Shown one piece after another: positions 8,949 through 16,952 of a stretch of DNA of 39,948 nt (positions within the stretch are counted from its first letter, which is position 1; the number at the start of each line of letters is the position of its first letter). The position numbers and the translations under genes were made by a program. The notes under the pieces were generated by a model. It did not search any database. It was not told the origin of the DNA and saw only the letters and a program-made list of their open reading frames with translations. Source of the stretch: JBNRMR01 sp050942895 (GTDB lineage: Bacteria > Bacillota > Clostridia > Christensenellales > UBA1750); contig JBMNOE010000021.1 of assembly GCA_050942895.1 (NCBI GenBank), positions 1 to 39,948 on the forward strand, written 5' to 3'.

Positions 8949-9650
8949 TCACCACTCGATCCGCTCTATCGGCGTGGGATTTGCGTTTTTAACCGTTTTG
9001 ATGACCGCGCCGTTTTTAAAGTGGATCACCTTATCCGCCATGGGTGCTAGGGCGGAGTTGTGGGTTATTATAAGCACGGTGATGTTATCCTTGCGGCAGG
9101 TGTCCTGCAAAAGCTGCAAAATTTGCTTGCCGGTGTTGTAATCAAGGGCGCCGGTGGGCTCATCGCAGAGCAGCAGCTTGGGCCTTTTGGCGATCGCCCT
9201 TGCGATTGAAACCCGCTGCTGTTCGCCGCCGGAAAGCTGGGCGGGGAAGTTGCTTTTTCGGTGAGACAGGCCCACTTTATCCAGGGCCTGCGAGGCATCC
9301 ATCGAGTTGCTGCGGATTTGGGCAGCAAGCTCCACGTTCTCAAGGGCGGTCAGGTTCGGCACAAGGTTATAGAACTGAAAAACAAAGCCGATATCGCTTC
9401 GGCGGTAGTTCACCAGCTGCTTTTTCCCGTAGCGGGAGATATTCTGCCCATCCACGATAACCTCTCCGCCGGTCAGTGTGTCCATGCCGCCCAGTATGTT
9501 AAGGGCGGTGGTTTTTCCTGCCCCGGAAGCGCCCAAAATGACAGCGAGCTCACCCTTTTCAACGGAAAAGCTAGCGCCGCTGAGGGCCTGTATTGCTTCC
9601 CCTGCGGCCAGATATTCTTTTGTGACATTCTTAAAGACTATATAAGACAA
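8949..9650 (-). CDS. ABC transporter ATP-binding protein (MacB/LolD/BceA type)
   Basis: A 233-residue nucleotide-binding subunit for the following permease. It shows Walker A GASGAGKTT (residues 40-48), signature LSGGEQQR, Walker B LLLCDEPTGALD and the switch histidine ITHN. The GALD sequence after Walker B is typical of the MacB/LolD/FtsE class. The start is probably the TTG at 9650: GGAGG lies five bases before it, inside the four codons added by the upstream ATG at 9662, which has no site of its own. It is the first gene of a two-gene operon read from the promoter at 9749-9778, and it faces the TetR regulator gene. Confidence 0.88.
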   Translation of the reverse strand: MSYIVFKNVTKEYLAAGEAIQALSGASFSVEKGELAVILGASGAGKTTALNILGGMDTLTGGEVIVDGQNISRYGKKQLVNYRRSDIGFVFQFYNLVPNLTALENVELAAQIRSNSMDASQALDKVGLSHRKSNFPAQLSGGEQQRVSIARAIAKRPKLLLCDEPTGALDYNTGKQILQLLQDTCRKDNITVLIITHNSALAPMADKVIHFKNGAVIKTVKNANPTPIERIEW

Positions 9651-9724
9651 GATTTCCTCCATTTTTTTAATGCGCTGTTTTTTATTGTTTTTGGGCGCAA
9701 AGCACAGCCGGCAAACAAGACCGG

Positions 9725-9753
9725 TTGACTTTTTCTCGCCAGATTATTATTAT
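9725..9753 (+). promoter_or_regulatory. Promoter of the TetR-family gene
   Basis: TTGACT (9725-9730), 17-base spacer, TATTAT (9748-9753). Its -10 overlaps the -10 of the opposing promoter base for base, so the two cannot easily be used at once. Confidence 0.55.
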
Positions 9754-9778
9754 AGTAGACACGGTGTTGTTTTTACAA
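9749..9778 (-). promoter_or_regulatory. Promoter of the coiled-coil ABC transporter operon
   Basis: On the minus strand TTGTAA (9773-9778), 18-base spacer, perfect TATAAT (9749-9754). It reads towards the ABC ATPase gene, leaving a leader of about 95 bases. Confidence 0.6.
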
Positions 9779-9779
9779 C
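9766..9779. promoter_or_regulatory. Candidate TetR operator
   Basis: Inverted repeat GTTGT-TTTT-ACAAC. It covers the -35 of the ABC promoter and lies just past the expected start of the regulator's own transcript, so a bound repressor would block both. The assignment is inferred from position and symmetry. Confidence 0.4.
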
Positions 9780-9807
9780 CATCAGATGTTTGTGAGACGG
9801 CGGTTTT

Positions 9808-9842
9808 AAGACATGGAGCTGCCCGTATGTCTTTTTTAAGAC
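9808..9842. repeat. Second inverted-repeat cluster in the TetR leader
   Basis: AAGACAT (9808-9814) and ATGTCTT (9827-9833) form one inverted repeat. GTCTT-TTTT-AAGAC (9829-9842) forms another that shares an arm with it. It could be a second operator or alternative RNA hairpins in the leader of the regulator gene. Confidence 0.4.
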
Positions 9843-9872
9843 AAAAAAGAAGTAAAAAAAGGAGAGGCTTTT

Positions 9873-10427
9873 ATGAGAGAGGTAAAAGTGAGCAGAAAAA
9901 CTCGCTACACAAAAAAGGCGCTTCAGGACAGCCTGATAGAGCTTATGAAAGAAAAGCCCATATCGAAGATCACGATAAAGGAGCTTTGTGAGACTGCGGA
10001 CATAAACCGCACAACATTTTACACCCACTATGCCAGCCAGTATGATCTCCTCAGGGCAATCGAGAGGGAGACGCTGGACTGGGCGGAGGAGGCGATATCC
10101 GCCTTCTTCACAAAGACGGACAAGGGCGAGGTGAGGGCGCTTATACAAAGCATACTTCAGTATATAATCGAAAACAGCGGACATCTCCAGGTATTAATGA
10201 GCGAAAGAGGCGACATTGGCTTTCAAAAGCAGCTGTTTACAAGCATTTATAAAAAATGCGGCATCACCGGCCAAAATGGCGGCGATGATACCGCAAAGGA
10301 ATGTCTTTTCGTATTTGTTGTCACGGGAAGCATCGGCCTCATACAGCACTGGCTCAAAAACGGCCTTAAAGAGCCTGCTGAGCAGATCGCCGAGATCATA
10401 TACAATATAGCTGCAACGGTGACATAG
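9873..10427 (+). CDS. TetR/AcrR-family transcriptional regulator
   Basis: A 184-residue regulator. The N-terminal 60 residues hold a TetR helix-turn-helix, with the segments ITIKELCETADI and NRTTFYTHYASQYDLL being diagnostic. The C-terminal part should bind a ligand and form the dimer, as in the TetR_C-type clostridial regulators. AAAGGAGAGG upstream of the ATG is a strong ribosome-binding site. The gene is divergent from the ABC operon across overlapping promoters and a palindrome, so it probably represses both and is induced by a compound the transporter handles. It meets the GGDEF gene tail to tail with 12 bases between. Confidence 0.88.
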   Translation: MREVKVSRKTRYTKKALQDSLIELMKEKPISKITIKELCETADINRTTFYTHYASQYDLLRAIERETLDWAEEAISAFFTKTDKGEVRALIQSILQYIIENSGHLQVLMSERGDIGFQKQLFTSIYKKCGITGQNGGDDTAKECLFVFVVTGSIGLIQHWLKNGLKEPAEQIAEIIYNIAATVT

Positions 10428-10439
10428 GCGGATGCGCGC

Positions 10440-12215
10440 TTAATCGCCCGCAGGACGGTAGCGGCTCCTTTTCTGCATTTTGTTTATATACATGATCTTA
10501 TCTGCCGCAGCGATGAGGGCGTCAACGGATTCACCTTTTCTGGGATCAACAGCGGCGATGCCATGGCTGAATGAAAGGGTGAAGGGGTTTTTGCCTTCAG
10601 CGTTTACAGCTGCCAGCTTTTCACCTATATGAGAGAGAATTCTATCGGCGATTTTTTCGTCGCAGCGCAGCAACATGATGAACTTATCCCCTCTCCAGCG
10701 GCAGATAAAATCGTTTTGGCGAACTGATGAGCGAATAATGTCGACCGTCTGAACGATCATGCTGTCTCCGGCTTCATAGCCGAAAGCGCCGTTCACGGCC
10801 TTTAGCCCGTCGATATTCATGAACACAAGGCTGAAGGGGCCCTCCAAGCCGGACTGCGCGCATCGAACCGCATCGCGTATTATCTTATAGCCCCATTCGC
10901 GGTTGAAGGCGCCCGTCATCTCATCCCTAATCGCCAGCCTGGTCAGCTCTTCTTCATACTCTTTGCTCCAGCTTATCTCGGTGGCGGTTTCGATATGCAC
11001 ATCTCTTCCGTCTATCCATTTAATTATTGAATCTTTCACAAGGTACCAACGGCCGTTCATTGTGTTTTGAAAATCCCAGGAATAGGAGTCGGCGATTATG
11101 TTTCCATCCTCGTCAAGCATTGTTCTAAGCGGACAAAAGCCGCATCTTCCGCTCTGGCCTTTTTGAAGGAGCTCCCAGCATTTTCGGCTGGCGATATCCT
11201 GGGGGGAAATGTCCAGATTTTCGCAAAGGTTTTTGCTGGCGAAAATTATTTCATCGGTTTGAATATCCGTCACATATATATAAACATTGTTCAGGCTGTC
11301 GGATACGGTCTGAAGAAGCTCCAAACTGCGCTTGACCTGATGGCCCATATTGCGTCTGATCAGCAGTGAAACCAGGATATCCGCCACATGCTTTAAAATG
11401 TTTATATCGGCTGCGGTCCAAAGGCGGCGCGCTTCGCAGACATCAAAGCCCACATATCCCAGGCCTTTGCCCAGATGCGATAATGGCAGCAATGCGATGG
11501 ATTTTATATCCTGTTTTTCCAGCAGGGCCCTGTCTTTGGCCGGCAAATCGCGGATATCGTTTGAGATGTAAATGCCGTTCATTATGATCTCATAATGATA
11601 TTCGTCCTTGCACATGTTTTGCAGGCAGTGCATGACGGGCTTTATGCCGGCATTGCACCACTCGTATGTATTGCTGGTGAGAGTGGTGGAAGTTTCTTCT
11701 ATTATATACACGCGGCTGATCTGGGCGTACAGCCCCACCAAGGCGAGGATCTTGTTTATTGCGCTGTCCGTGTCATGGGCATGATAGGCGATATTAAAGG
11801 CTGTTGAAAGAATATTGTTTGTGTCCACGGATGCGGGGGAGCAATCCGGGCCCGTTTCGCACAGATAGAGGACATAATATTTTTTATTCTCAACATCCAC
11901 CAAATTGGCGGATATGGAAATGTCCATGTGTCCGCCTTCAAATGTAATGACTTTCGCCTTGTGTTTATTGATGGTGCTTGAGGACGCAAGCATTGAAAAA
12001 AGGCCGGCCGCGGCATCATCAGAGCTAAGCTTCAGCATGGCGCTCAGACTGCTGGGCCGGGATTTGCCCATGATGCTGCCTATGGGCAGGAGAGGATTCA
12101 AAAGAAGCCTGGCGCAGGGGTTTGCATATACAATATTGTTACCGACGCCGCTCTCACAAACGATGACCGGCATCTGCAGGTTATTGAATGTGTTTTTAAA
12201 AAATGAATAAATCAT
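10440..12215 (-). CDS. PAS-GAF-PAS protein with degenerate GGDEF domain
   Basis: A 591-residue soluble signalling protein. An N-terminal PAS-like region (about 10-120) is followed by a GAF-like region (about 145-290). A PAS-like segment (about 300-430) carries a Cys358-x2-Cys361 motif (RCGFCPL), often seen in clostridial sensors. The last 165 residues are a GGDEF domain. The signature is RGDKF (508-512) instead of GGDEF, and the first metal-binding Asp is Asn467 (FMNID), so cyclic-di-GMP synthesis is doubtful. It may instead bind a nucleotide or act as a protein-interaction module. No membrane segment is evident. AAGGGGG lies upstream of the ATG at 12215. A single gene, convergent with the TetR gene. 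Confidence 0.82.
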   Translation of the reverse strand: MIYSFFKNTFNNLQMPVIVCESGVGNNIVYANPCARLLLNPLLPIGSIMGKSRPSSLSAMLKLSSDDAAAGLFSMLASSSTINKHKAKVITFEGGHMDISISANLVDVENKKYYVLYLCETGPDCSPASVDTNNILSTAFNIAYHAHDTDSAINKILALVGLYAQISRVYIIEETSTTLTSNTYEWCNAGIKPVMHCLQNMCKDEYHYEIIMNGIYISNDIRDLPAKDRALLEKQDIKSIALLPLSHLGKGLGYVGFDVCEARRLWTAADINILKHVADILVSLLIRRNMGHQVKRSLELLQTVSDSLNNVYIYVTDIQTDEIIFASKNLCENLDISPQDIASRKCWELLQKGQSGRCGFCPLRTMLDEDGNIIADSYSWDFQNTMNGRWYLVKDSIIKWIDGRDVHIETATEISWSKEYEEELTRLAIRDEMTGAFNREWGYKIIRDAVRCAQSGLEGPFSLVFMNIDGLKAVNGAFGYEAGDSMIVQTVDIIRSSVRQNDFICRWRGDKFIMLLRCDEKIADRILSHIGEKLAAVNAEGKNPFTLSFSHGIAAVDPRKGESVDALIAAADKIMYINKMQKRSRYRPAGD

Positions 12216-12405
12216 TCCATTCCCCCTTCACATCGATTTATCAACCGCATAACACGCTTACAGTTTATCATAAAAGAATGTTTAGTAAAAGATGGGCGCT
12301 GGTTTTACTATGCAAAAGCATATGACATATTTGCAAAACCTGGCTCATGTCGGTCGAAATACAATACAAGAAGGGTTTACAGGCGAAATGCGGTGGAAAA
12401 AGGTA

Positions 12406-12434
12406 TTGCAAAAATGCGACAAGTGTTGTATAAT
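12406..12434 (+). promoter_or_regulatory. Promoter of tRNA-Thr
   Basis: TTGCAA (12406-12411), 17-base spacer, perfect TATAAT (12429-12434). Transcription would begin near 12441, about 54 bases before the tRNA. Confidence 0.82.
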
Positions 12435-12494
12435 GCATATCGTTGCCCCTGAGAACGCTTTTAAAATTCAGGCGCAGCCCAAAAAGATGAAAGC

Positions 12495-12570
<76 letters not shown>

Positions 12571-12590
12571 GCAGGCAGGGCCTGCACCCC

Positions 12591-12625
12591 AAAAGCGCGA
12601 GCCATTATTGGCTCGTGCTTTTTTG
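12591..12625 (+). terminator. Rho-independent terminator of tRNA-Thr
   Basis: Stem GCGCGAGCC with GGCTCGTGC (one G-U pair), ATTATT loop, flanking A and T runs (TTTTTT). It lies 20 bases past the CCA end. Confidence 0.85.
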
Positions 12626-12675
12626 TGGTCGCATCAGGCCTAAAATGACGCAGACGGCACGGATTGCCCTCAAAT

Positions 12676-12717
12676 AACAAGGCATTGCGCAAAAAGCGCG
12701 GATGCCTTGTTTTCTTT
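12676..12717 (+). terminator. Second strong hairpin after tRNA-Thr
   Basis: AACAAGGCAT pairs perfectly with ATGCCTTGTT, enclosing a GCGC/GCGC inner stem, followed by TTTTCTTTC on the plus strand. It could be a backup terminator or the end of a separate short transcript. Confidence 0.6.
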
Positions 12718-13151
12718 CATGCTAATATTTTCAGCCTTTTCAAAATGGTTTGCTAATAAAATTAAGATATATAGGTAGCCATTATGCCTTCTGCCATAAT
12801 GCCAGCGTCTGGCTTTGATCTTTAAACGTAATGTTATAAGGGATTTTGAATAAAAGACCGGGCTTGATTTTGCATTTCTTCATTTTTTCCTCTCAAAAGA
12901 AACGGCATGCCTGATTTGACGCGCTTATTTGCCGAGCAATTTGTTTTGCTAAAAATGCCTGCACAAATGGCGTTTTGCGTGTAGTAAATATCAAAAACAT
13001 TAAAATGAGCAGTCGTTTTGCAAATGTGACAACCTTGAATTATGAAAATTGTAAACAAAACCGCCGAATAGAATATGGATTATTTTTCTTGCCTGCAGTA
13101 AGCTTATGGTGCATGACACCAAGGAACAATCAAATAAGAGGAGGAACCCAC
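12718..13151 (+). other. Leader region of the carbohydrate operon
   Basis: About 430 AT-rich bases with no supported gene. The best promoter candidate is TTGCAA (13018-13023), 17-base spacer, TATGAA (13041-13046). The -10 is poor, which would suit a promoter needing an activator such as the downstream AraC-type protein. I found no clear catabolite-repression (cre) site. Confidence 0.35.
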
Positions 13152-14819
13152 ATGAAAAAGATAGGCAGTGCTCTGGCTGCAATCCTGTTGATTGCAATTG
13201 TCATTACCGGCTGTTTCGGCAATGTCGGACCGGCAGAAAGCGGAAGCGCGCCTACCCAGGCGAGCACAGCGCCCGGCACGGCAGCATCCACCCAACCCAC
13301 GACAGCCCCTCAAACAGAAGCGCCCAAGGAACCGACCAACCTCAGCTTTTTCTCATGGCTGAACTCAAAGTCTGCGTTGGCAGTCACATCCTATGATGAT
13401 GTGCGTTCTATGCAGATGCTTGAAGAAGTGTTTAACGTGGATATTGAGTGGCTGCATCCGCCAATCGGGCAGGAAACCGAGCAATTTAACCTGATGGTGG
13501 CCTCGCAGGATCTGCCGGACATGATCTACTGGCCATGGCAGAATGCTTATGCGGGCGGCCCCGGCAAGGCTGTTGCCGACGGCGTCATAATTCAGATCAA
13601 CGAGTACATAGACAAAGCCTCCGCTTTGAGCGCAGTGTTTGAAAAGTACCCCGATGCAAAAAAGCAAAGCATGACCAATGAAGGAATACTTTACATGTTC
13701 CCCTGTCTTGCGGAAGCCTGTCTTTACCCTGAATACCAGAAGTTTACCTATTATGTTGGGCCGACTTACAGGCGCGATCTGGCGGATAGCCTTGAAATCC
13801 AGCAGCCTGTCACCATGGACGACTGGTACAATATGCTGACTGCTTTCAAGGGCATCTCGGATGACTTCATTCCCTACACTTGCACAATGAGCTTTGGCAA
13901 CGACCACAGTATTTATAAGCTGTGCGCGCCTTTTGGGGTGCTGGCAGGCTTCTATCTTGAGGATGGCGGGATAAACTACGGTCTGCTTTCCGAAAGGTTT
14001 AAAAGCTATGTGGAAACAATGGCAAAGTGGTATGCTGAGGGGCTTATCGACAAAGATTTCCTTGCGAACGACTCCAATGCCTTCAGAGCGAAGATCACCA
14101 ACGGCGATGTTGGCGCATTTATTGGCTCATTGAACGGAAACTACACCACCTTTAGCAAAACCATGGAAACCACGGTCCCCGAAGCGCATCTGAGCCCCAT
14201 TCCCTGGCCAACTGGTGAAGCAGGCAGCTTCACGGCGCAAGACGACGTGAACATAATCGTTTCCGGTGGTTGGGGCGCGGCCATTACCCCTCAGAGCTCA
14301 AACATAGAGCTGTGTGTTGCTTTGCTGGATTACGGCTACACCGATGAGGGCCGCGATCTGCTGAATTTGGGCGTTTACGGCGAAACCTATACCCGTGATT
14401 CTACAGGAAAGATCGTCTGGACAGAGGAGACCGCCGCCGAAATGAACGAAAAGGGCAACGATTTTGTGCTTGGCCGCGAAGCTTTTGCCTACACAAGCAG
14501 TTGGGCCACGCTGCAGTCCATTGAAATGACCACGGCGTTTCCGGTTTACGGCGAGCAGCTCCAGGCGAGGGACAACTGGGGTGCCGCTTCTCCGGCGCTC
14601 ATAGTTCCGCCCATCACGCCCACGGTTGAAGAGGCCTCTGCCCTTGCGGATATCATGAACCGAGTCATCACTTACAGGGATGAAATGGTCGGCAAGATGA
14701 TAATGGGCCAGGTGCCCCTGTCTGATTATGATACGGTTGTGGCAAATCTGAATGAAATGGGCATTCAGGATGCCCTGGACATCCAAAACCGTGCCCTTGA
14801 GGCTTACAACGCCCGATAA
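13152..14819 (+). CDS. Sugar ABC transporter substrate-binding lipoprotein (LplA type)
   Basis: A 555-residue extracellular binding protein. The signal peptide has two lysines, a hydrophobic core and the lipobox ITGC, so Cys21 is the predicted lipidated residue. A Thr/Ala/Pro-rich linker to about residue 60 follows, then a bilobal solute-binding fold. The length, above 500 residues, matches LplA-like proteins paired with LplB/YtcP permeases that handle oligosaccharides. AGAGGAGGAA at 13136-13145 sets the start; the in-frame extension upstream to 12975 has no site and would bury the signal peptide. It is the first gene of an operon with two permeases, a GH4 enzyme and a NagB-like enzyme. The ligand is probably a short glycan, but its identity cannot be read from the sequence. 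Confidence 0.88.
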   Translation: MKKIGSALAAILLIAIVITGCFGNVGPAESGSAPTQASTAPGTAASTQPTTAPQTEAPKEPTNLSFFSWLNSKSALAVTSYDDVRSMQMLEEVFNVDIEWLHPPIGQETEQFNLMVASQDLPDMIYWPWQNAYAGGPGKAVADGVIIQINEYIDKASALSAVFEKYPDAKKQSMTNEGILYMFPCLAEACLYPEYQKFTYYVGPTYRRDLADSLEIQQPVTMDDWYNMLTAFKGISDDFIPYTCTMSFGNDHSIYKLCAPFGVLAGFYLEDGGINYGLLSERFKSYVETMAKWYAEGLIDKDFLANDSNAFRAKITNGDVGAFIGSLNGNYTTFSKTMETTVPEAHLSPIPWPTGEAGSFTAQDDVNIIVSGGWGAAITPQSSNIELCVALLDYGYTDEGRDLLNLGVYGETYTRDSTGKIVWTEETAAEMNEKGNDFVLGREAFAYTSSWATLQSIEMTTAFPVYGEQLQARDNWGAASPALIVPPITPTVEEASALADIMNRVITYRDEMVGKMIMGQVPLSDYDTVVANLNEMGIQDALDIQNRALEAYNAR

Positions 14820-14837
14820 ACAACGGATCGTTTAAAT

Positions 14838-14874
14838 GCCGCACAGTCCAGAACGCTGGAAAGGGCTGTGCGGC
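14838..14874 (+). promoter_or_regulatory. Intercistronic mRNA hairpin after the binding-protein gene
   Basis: GCCGCACAGTCC pairs with GGGCTGTGCGGC (12 pairs, one G-U). No T run follows, so it is more likely a 3' stabilising or processing element than a terminator. Such hairpins often keep binding-protein mRNA more abundant than permease mRNA. Confidence 0.6.
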
Positions 14875-14973
14875 AGCTTAAAGGATAAAACACAGAGAAA
14901 ACAGAGGAAAGCAAAGATAAAAGAATAAAAAGATAAAACCCAAAACCTGCAAGGGCAAAGGAGGAAAAGCCTG

Positions 14974-15924
14974 GTGGTATTAAAAAAGTCTGCGGTTCAA
15001 AATACATCCGGCAAGTTCACGCTTAAAGCTATAAAAAGGGACTTGTATGTGCACCGATGGATATATGTAATGGCCTTGCCCATGGTTGTTTATTACATAC
15101 TGTTTTGCTATCAGCCCATGTATGGGGCAATAATTGCCTTTAAAGACTTTTCTCCCGCGAAAGGAATCGTAGAGAGCCCCTGGGCAGGAGTCAAACATTT
15201 CAGAAGCTTTTTCAAGGACATATACTTTGAAAGGCTTTTGCGCAATACGGTTTCCATAAGTCTTAAGACGCTGATATTCGGTTTTCCTGCGCCCATTTTA
15301 TTGGCCCTCATGCTGAATGAGGTGCGCCAGCAGCGGTTTAAGAAACTGGTGCAGACAATCAGCTATCTTCCGCGCTTCATTTCGCTCATGGTCATCTGCG
15401 GGCTGATAATCGACTTCACCTCGTCAAAGGGCGTCATAAACGATATCCTTGTCCTCTTCGGATTTCCAAGGCAGACCATGCTGATAAACCCCCGGCTCTT
15501 TCAGCCGATATATGTTATCAGCGAAATCTGGGAAGGTGTGGGCTGGGGCTCCATCATCTATCTGGGTGCGCTGACGGGCGTGGATATGGAGCTTTATGAG
15601 GCAGCAAGAATCGATGGTGCGGGCAGGCTGCGGCAGATATACCATGTTTCCCTGCCGGGAATTATGCCTACGGTTGTTGTCATGCTCATTTTGCGCATGG
15701 GTTCCATAATGAGCGTGGGGTACGAAAAAATAATTCTGCTGTCAAACTCGAGCATATACGAAACGGCAGACGTTATCTCCAGCTATGTTTATCGCAAAGG
15801 CCTCTTGGAGTTCAGCTACAGCTATTCGTCCGCAGTGGGACTTTTTAATTCTCTTATAAATTTCACCCTGGTGGTTCTGGCCAACTATTTTAGCCGGCGC
15901 GTGAACGAAACCAGCTTGTGGTGA
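14974..15924 (+). CDS. Sugar ABC transporter permease (LplB type)
   Basis: A 316-residue inner-membrane permease of the CUT1-like LplB family with about six membrane segments. The N-terminal segment has the typical RWIYVMALPMVVYYILF sequence, and PMYGAIIAFKDFSP follows. The EAA loop that docks the ATPase is YEAARIDGAGRLRQIYHVSLP. A GTG at 14974 is the start, with AAAGGAGG nine bases upstream. The 154-base gap before it holds a strong hairpin and a purine-rich, unstructured tract. The gene ends 11 bases before the second permease. No ATP-binding subunit is encoded nearby, so it probably uses a shared MsmX-like ATPase encoded elsewhere. Confidence 0.9.
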   Translation: MVLKKSAVQNTSGKFTLKAIKRDLYVHRWIYVMALPMVVYYILFCYQPMYGAIIAFKDFSPAKGIVESPWAGVKHFRSFFKDIYFERLLRNTVSISLKTLIFGFPAPILLALMLNEVRQQRFKKLVQTISYLPRFISLMVICGLIIDFTSSKGVINDILVLFGFPRQTMLINPRLFQPIYVISEIWEGVGWGSIIYLGALTGVDMELYEAARIDGAGRLRQIYHVSLPGIMPTVVVMLILRMGSIMSVGYEKIILLSNSSIYETADVISSYVYRKGLLEFSYSYSSAVGLFNSLINFTLVVLANYFSRRVNETSLW

Positions 15925-15935
15925 GGGGGAAAACA

Positions 15936-16814
15936 ATGAAAATAAAACAGTCTTTTGTAGAACGAGTTTTTGAGGGCATAAACATTCTTGCGCTGATAGC
16001 CTTGGTTATCGTCACTCTCTACCCGTTTTACCATGTGCTCATGGCGTCGATCAGCAACCCGCATCTATTGGCAAGGCACACCGGAGTGATGTTAATTCCG
16101 CAGGGATTTTCCACAAAGGGGTACGAACAGGTTTTGCAAAACCCAAACATTCTGACAGGCTATAAAAACACGCTTTTTAATGTTGTGGTTGGCACGTCGA
16201 TCAGCATGTTAATTACGATACTTTCGGCCTATGTGCTTTCGCAAAAAGGATATATGCTCAAGCGGTTTTTTACGTTGATGGCGGTCTTTACCATGTTTTT
16301 CAGCGGCGGGCTGATACCCTTTTATCTTCAGGTGCAAAGCCTGGGGCTGTCCAATTCCCGATGGGCCATGATTTTTCCATCTGCATTAAGTACGTTTAAT
16401 CTCATTGTTTTGCGCACCGCATTTGACGGCGTTCCCGGAAGTTTGTTGGAGTCGGCGGGAATGGACGGCGCAAACGATGTGGTAATTCTTTTTAGGATTG
16501 TATGTCCGCTTTCACTGCCGACCATCGCCATAATGATACTTTTCTATGGTGTGAGCAACTGGAACGCTTGGTTCAACGCCATGATTTTTTTGCGCAAGCG
16601 GGCGCTTTATCCAATTCAGCTGATACTGCGGGAGATACTAGTGCTTTCTGACACTCAAAGCATGACTGCCGGAATGGCTCTTGACGGTGAAATGCTTTCA
16701 GAGAATATAAAATACGCAACCATAATAGTGACGACGCTTCCAATACTTTTCGTGTATCCCTTCCTTCAAAGATACTTTGTGAAGGGACTTATGATAGGTG
16801 CGGTAAAGGGATAG
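15936..16814 (+). CDS. Sugar ABC transporter permease (YtcP type)
   Basis: A 292-residue second permease subunit, forming the heterodimeric channel with the preceding gene product. About six membrane segments are expected. The EAA loop reads ESAGMDGANDVVILFRIVCP. The N-terminal LYPFYHVLMASIS and the C-terminal PFLQRYFVKGLMIGAVKG are classic for YtcP-like carbohydrate permeases. The ATG at 15936 follows GAGGGGGA; a GTG at 15918 would overlap the upstream gene but lacks a site. The 138 bases after it carry no strong terminator, so the GH4 gene is probably co-transcribed. Confidence 0.9.
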   Translation: MKIKQSFVERVFEGINILALIALVIVTLYPFYHVLMASISNPHLLARHTGVMLIPQGFSTKGYEQVLQNPNILTGYKNTLFNVVVGTSISMLITILSAYVLSQKGYMLKRFFTLMAVFTMFFSGGLIPFYLQVQSLGLSNSRWAMIFPSALSTFNLIVLRTAFDGVPGSLLESAGMDGANDVVILFRIVCPLSLPTIAIMILFYGVSNWNAWFNAMIFLRKRALYPIQLILREILVLSDTQSMTAGMALDGEMLSENIKYATIIVTTLPILFVYPFLQRYFVKGLMIGAVKG

Positions 16815-16952
16815 CGGTTTAAGGGTTAAAGGTATGCGGCAGAATGCCATCAAAAGAAAGCAAAAGAATTAATATGCTTACGGTCAAGCGCATAAGTTCA
16901 TGAAAATAATTAATTTTTACTATAAATATTATTAAAGTAAAGGAGAATATAT

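Noticed and set aside
12900..12935. A catabolite-repression (cre) site upstream of the sugar operon
   Set aside because: TTGACGCGCTTATT resembles part of a cre site but lacks the conserved TG-N-AA-N-CG pattern on either strand.
12975..13151. N-terminal extension of the binding protein
   Set aside because: It would place 59 residues before a textbook lipoprotein signal peptide, and the strong ribosome-binding site at 13136-13145 fits the ATG at 13152.
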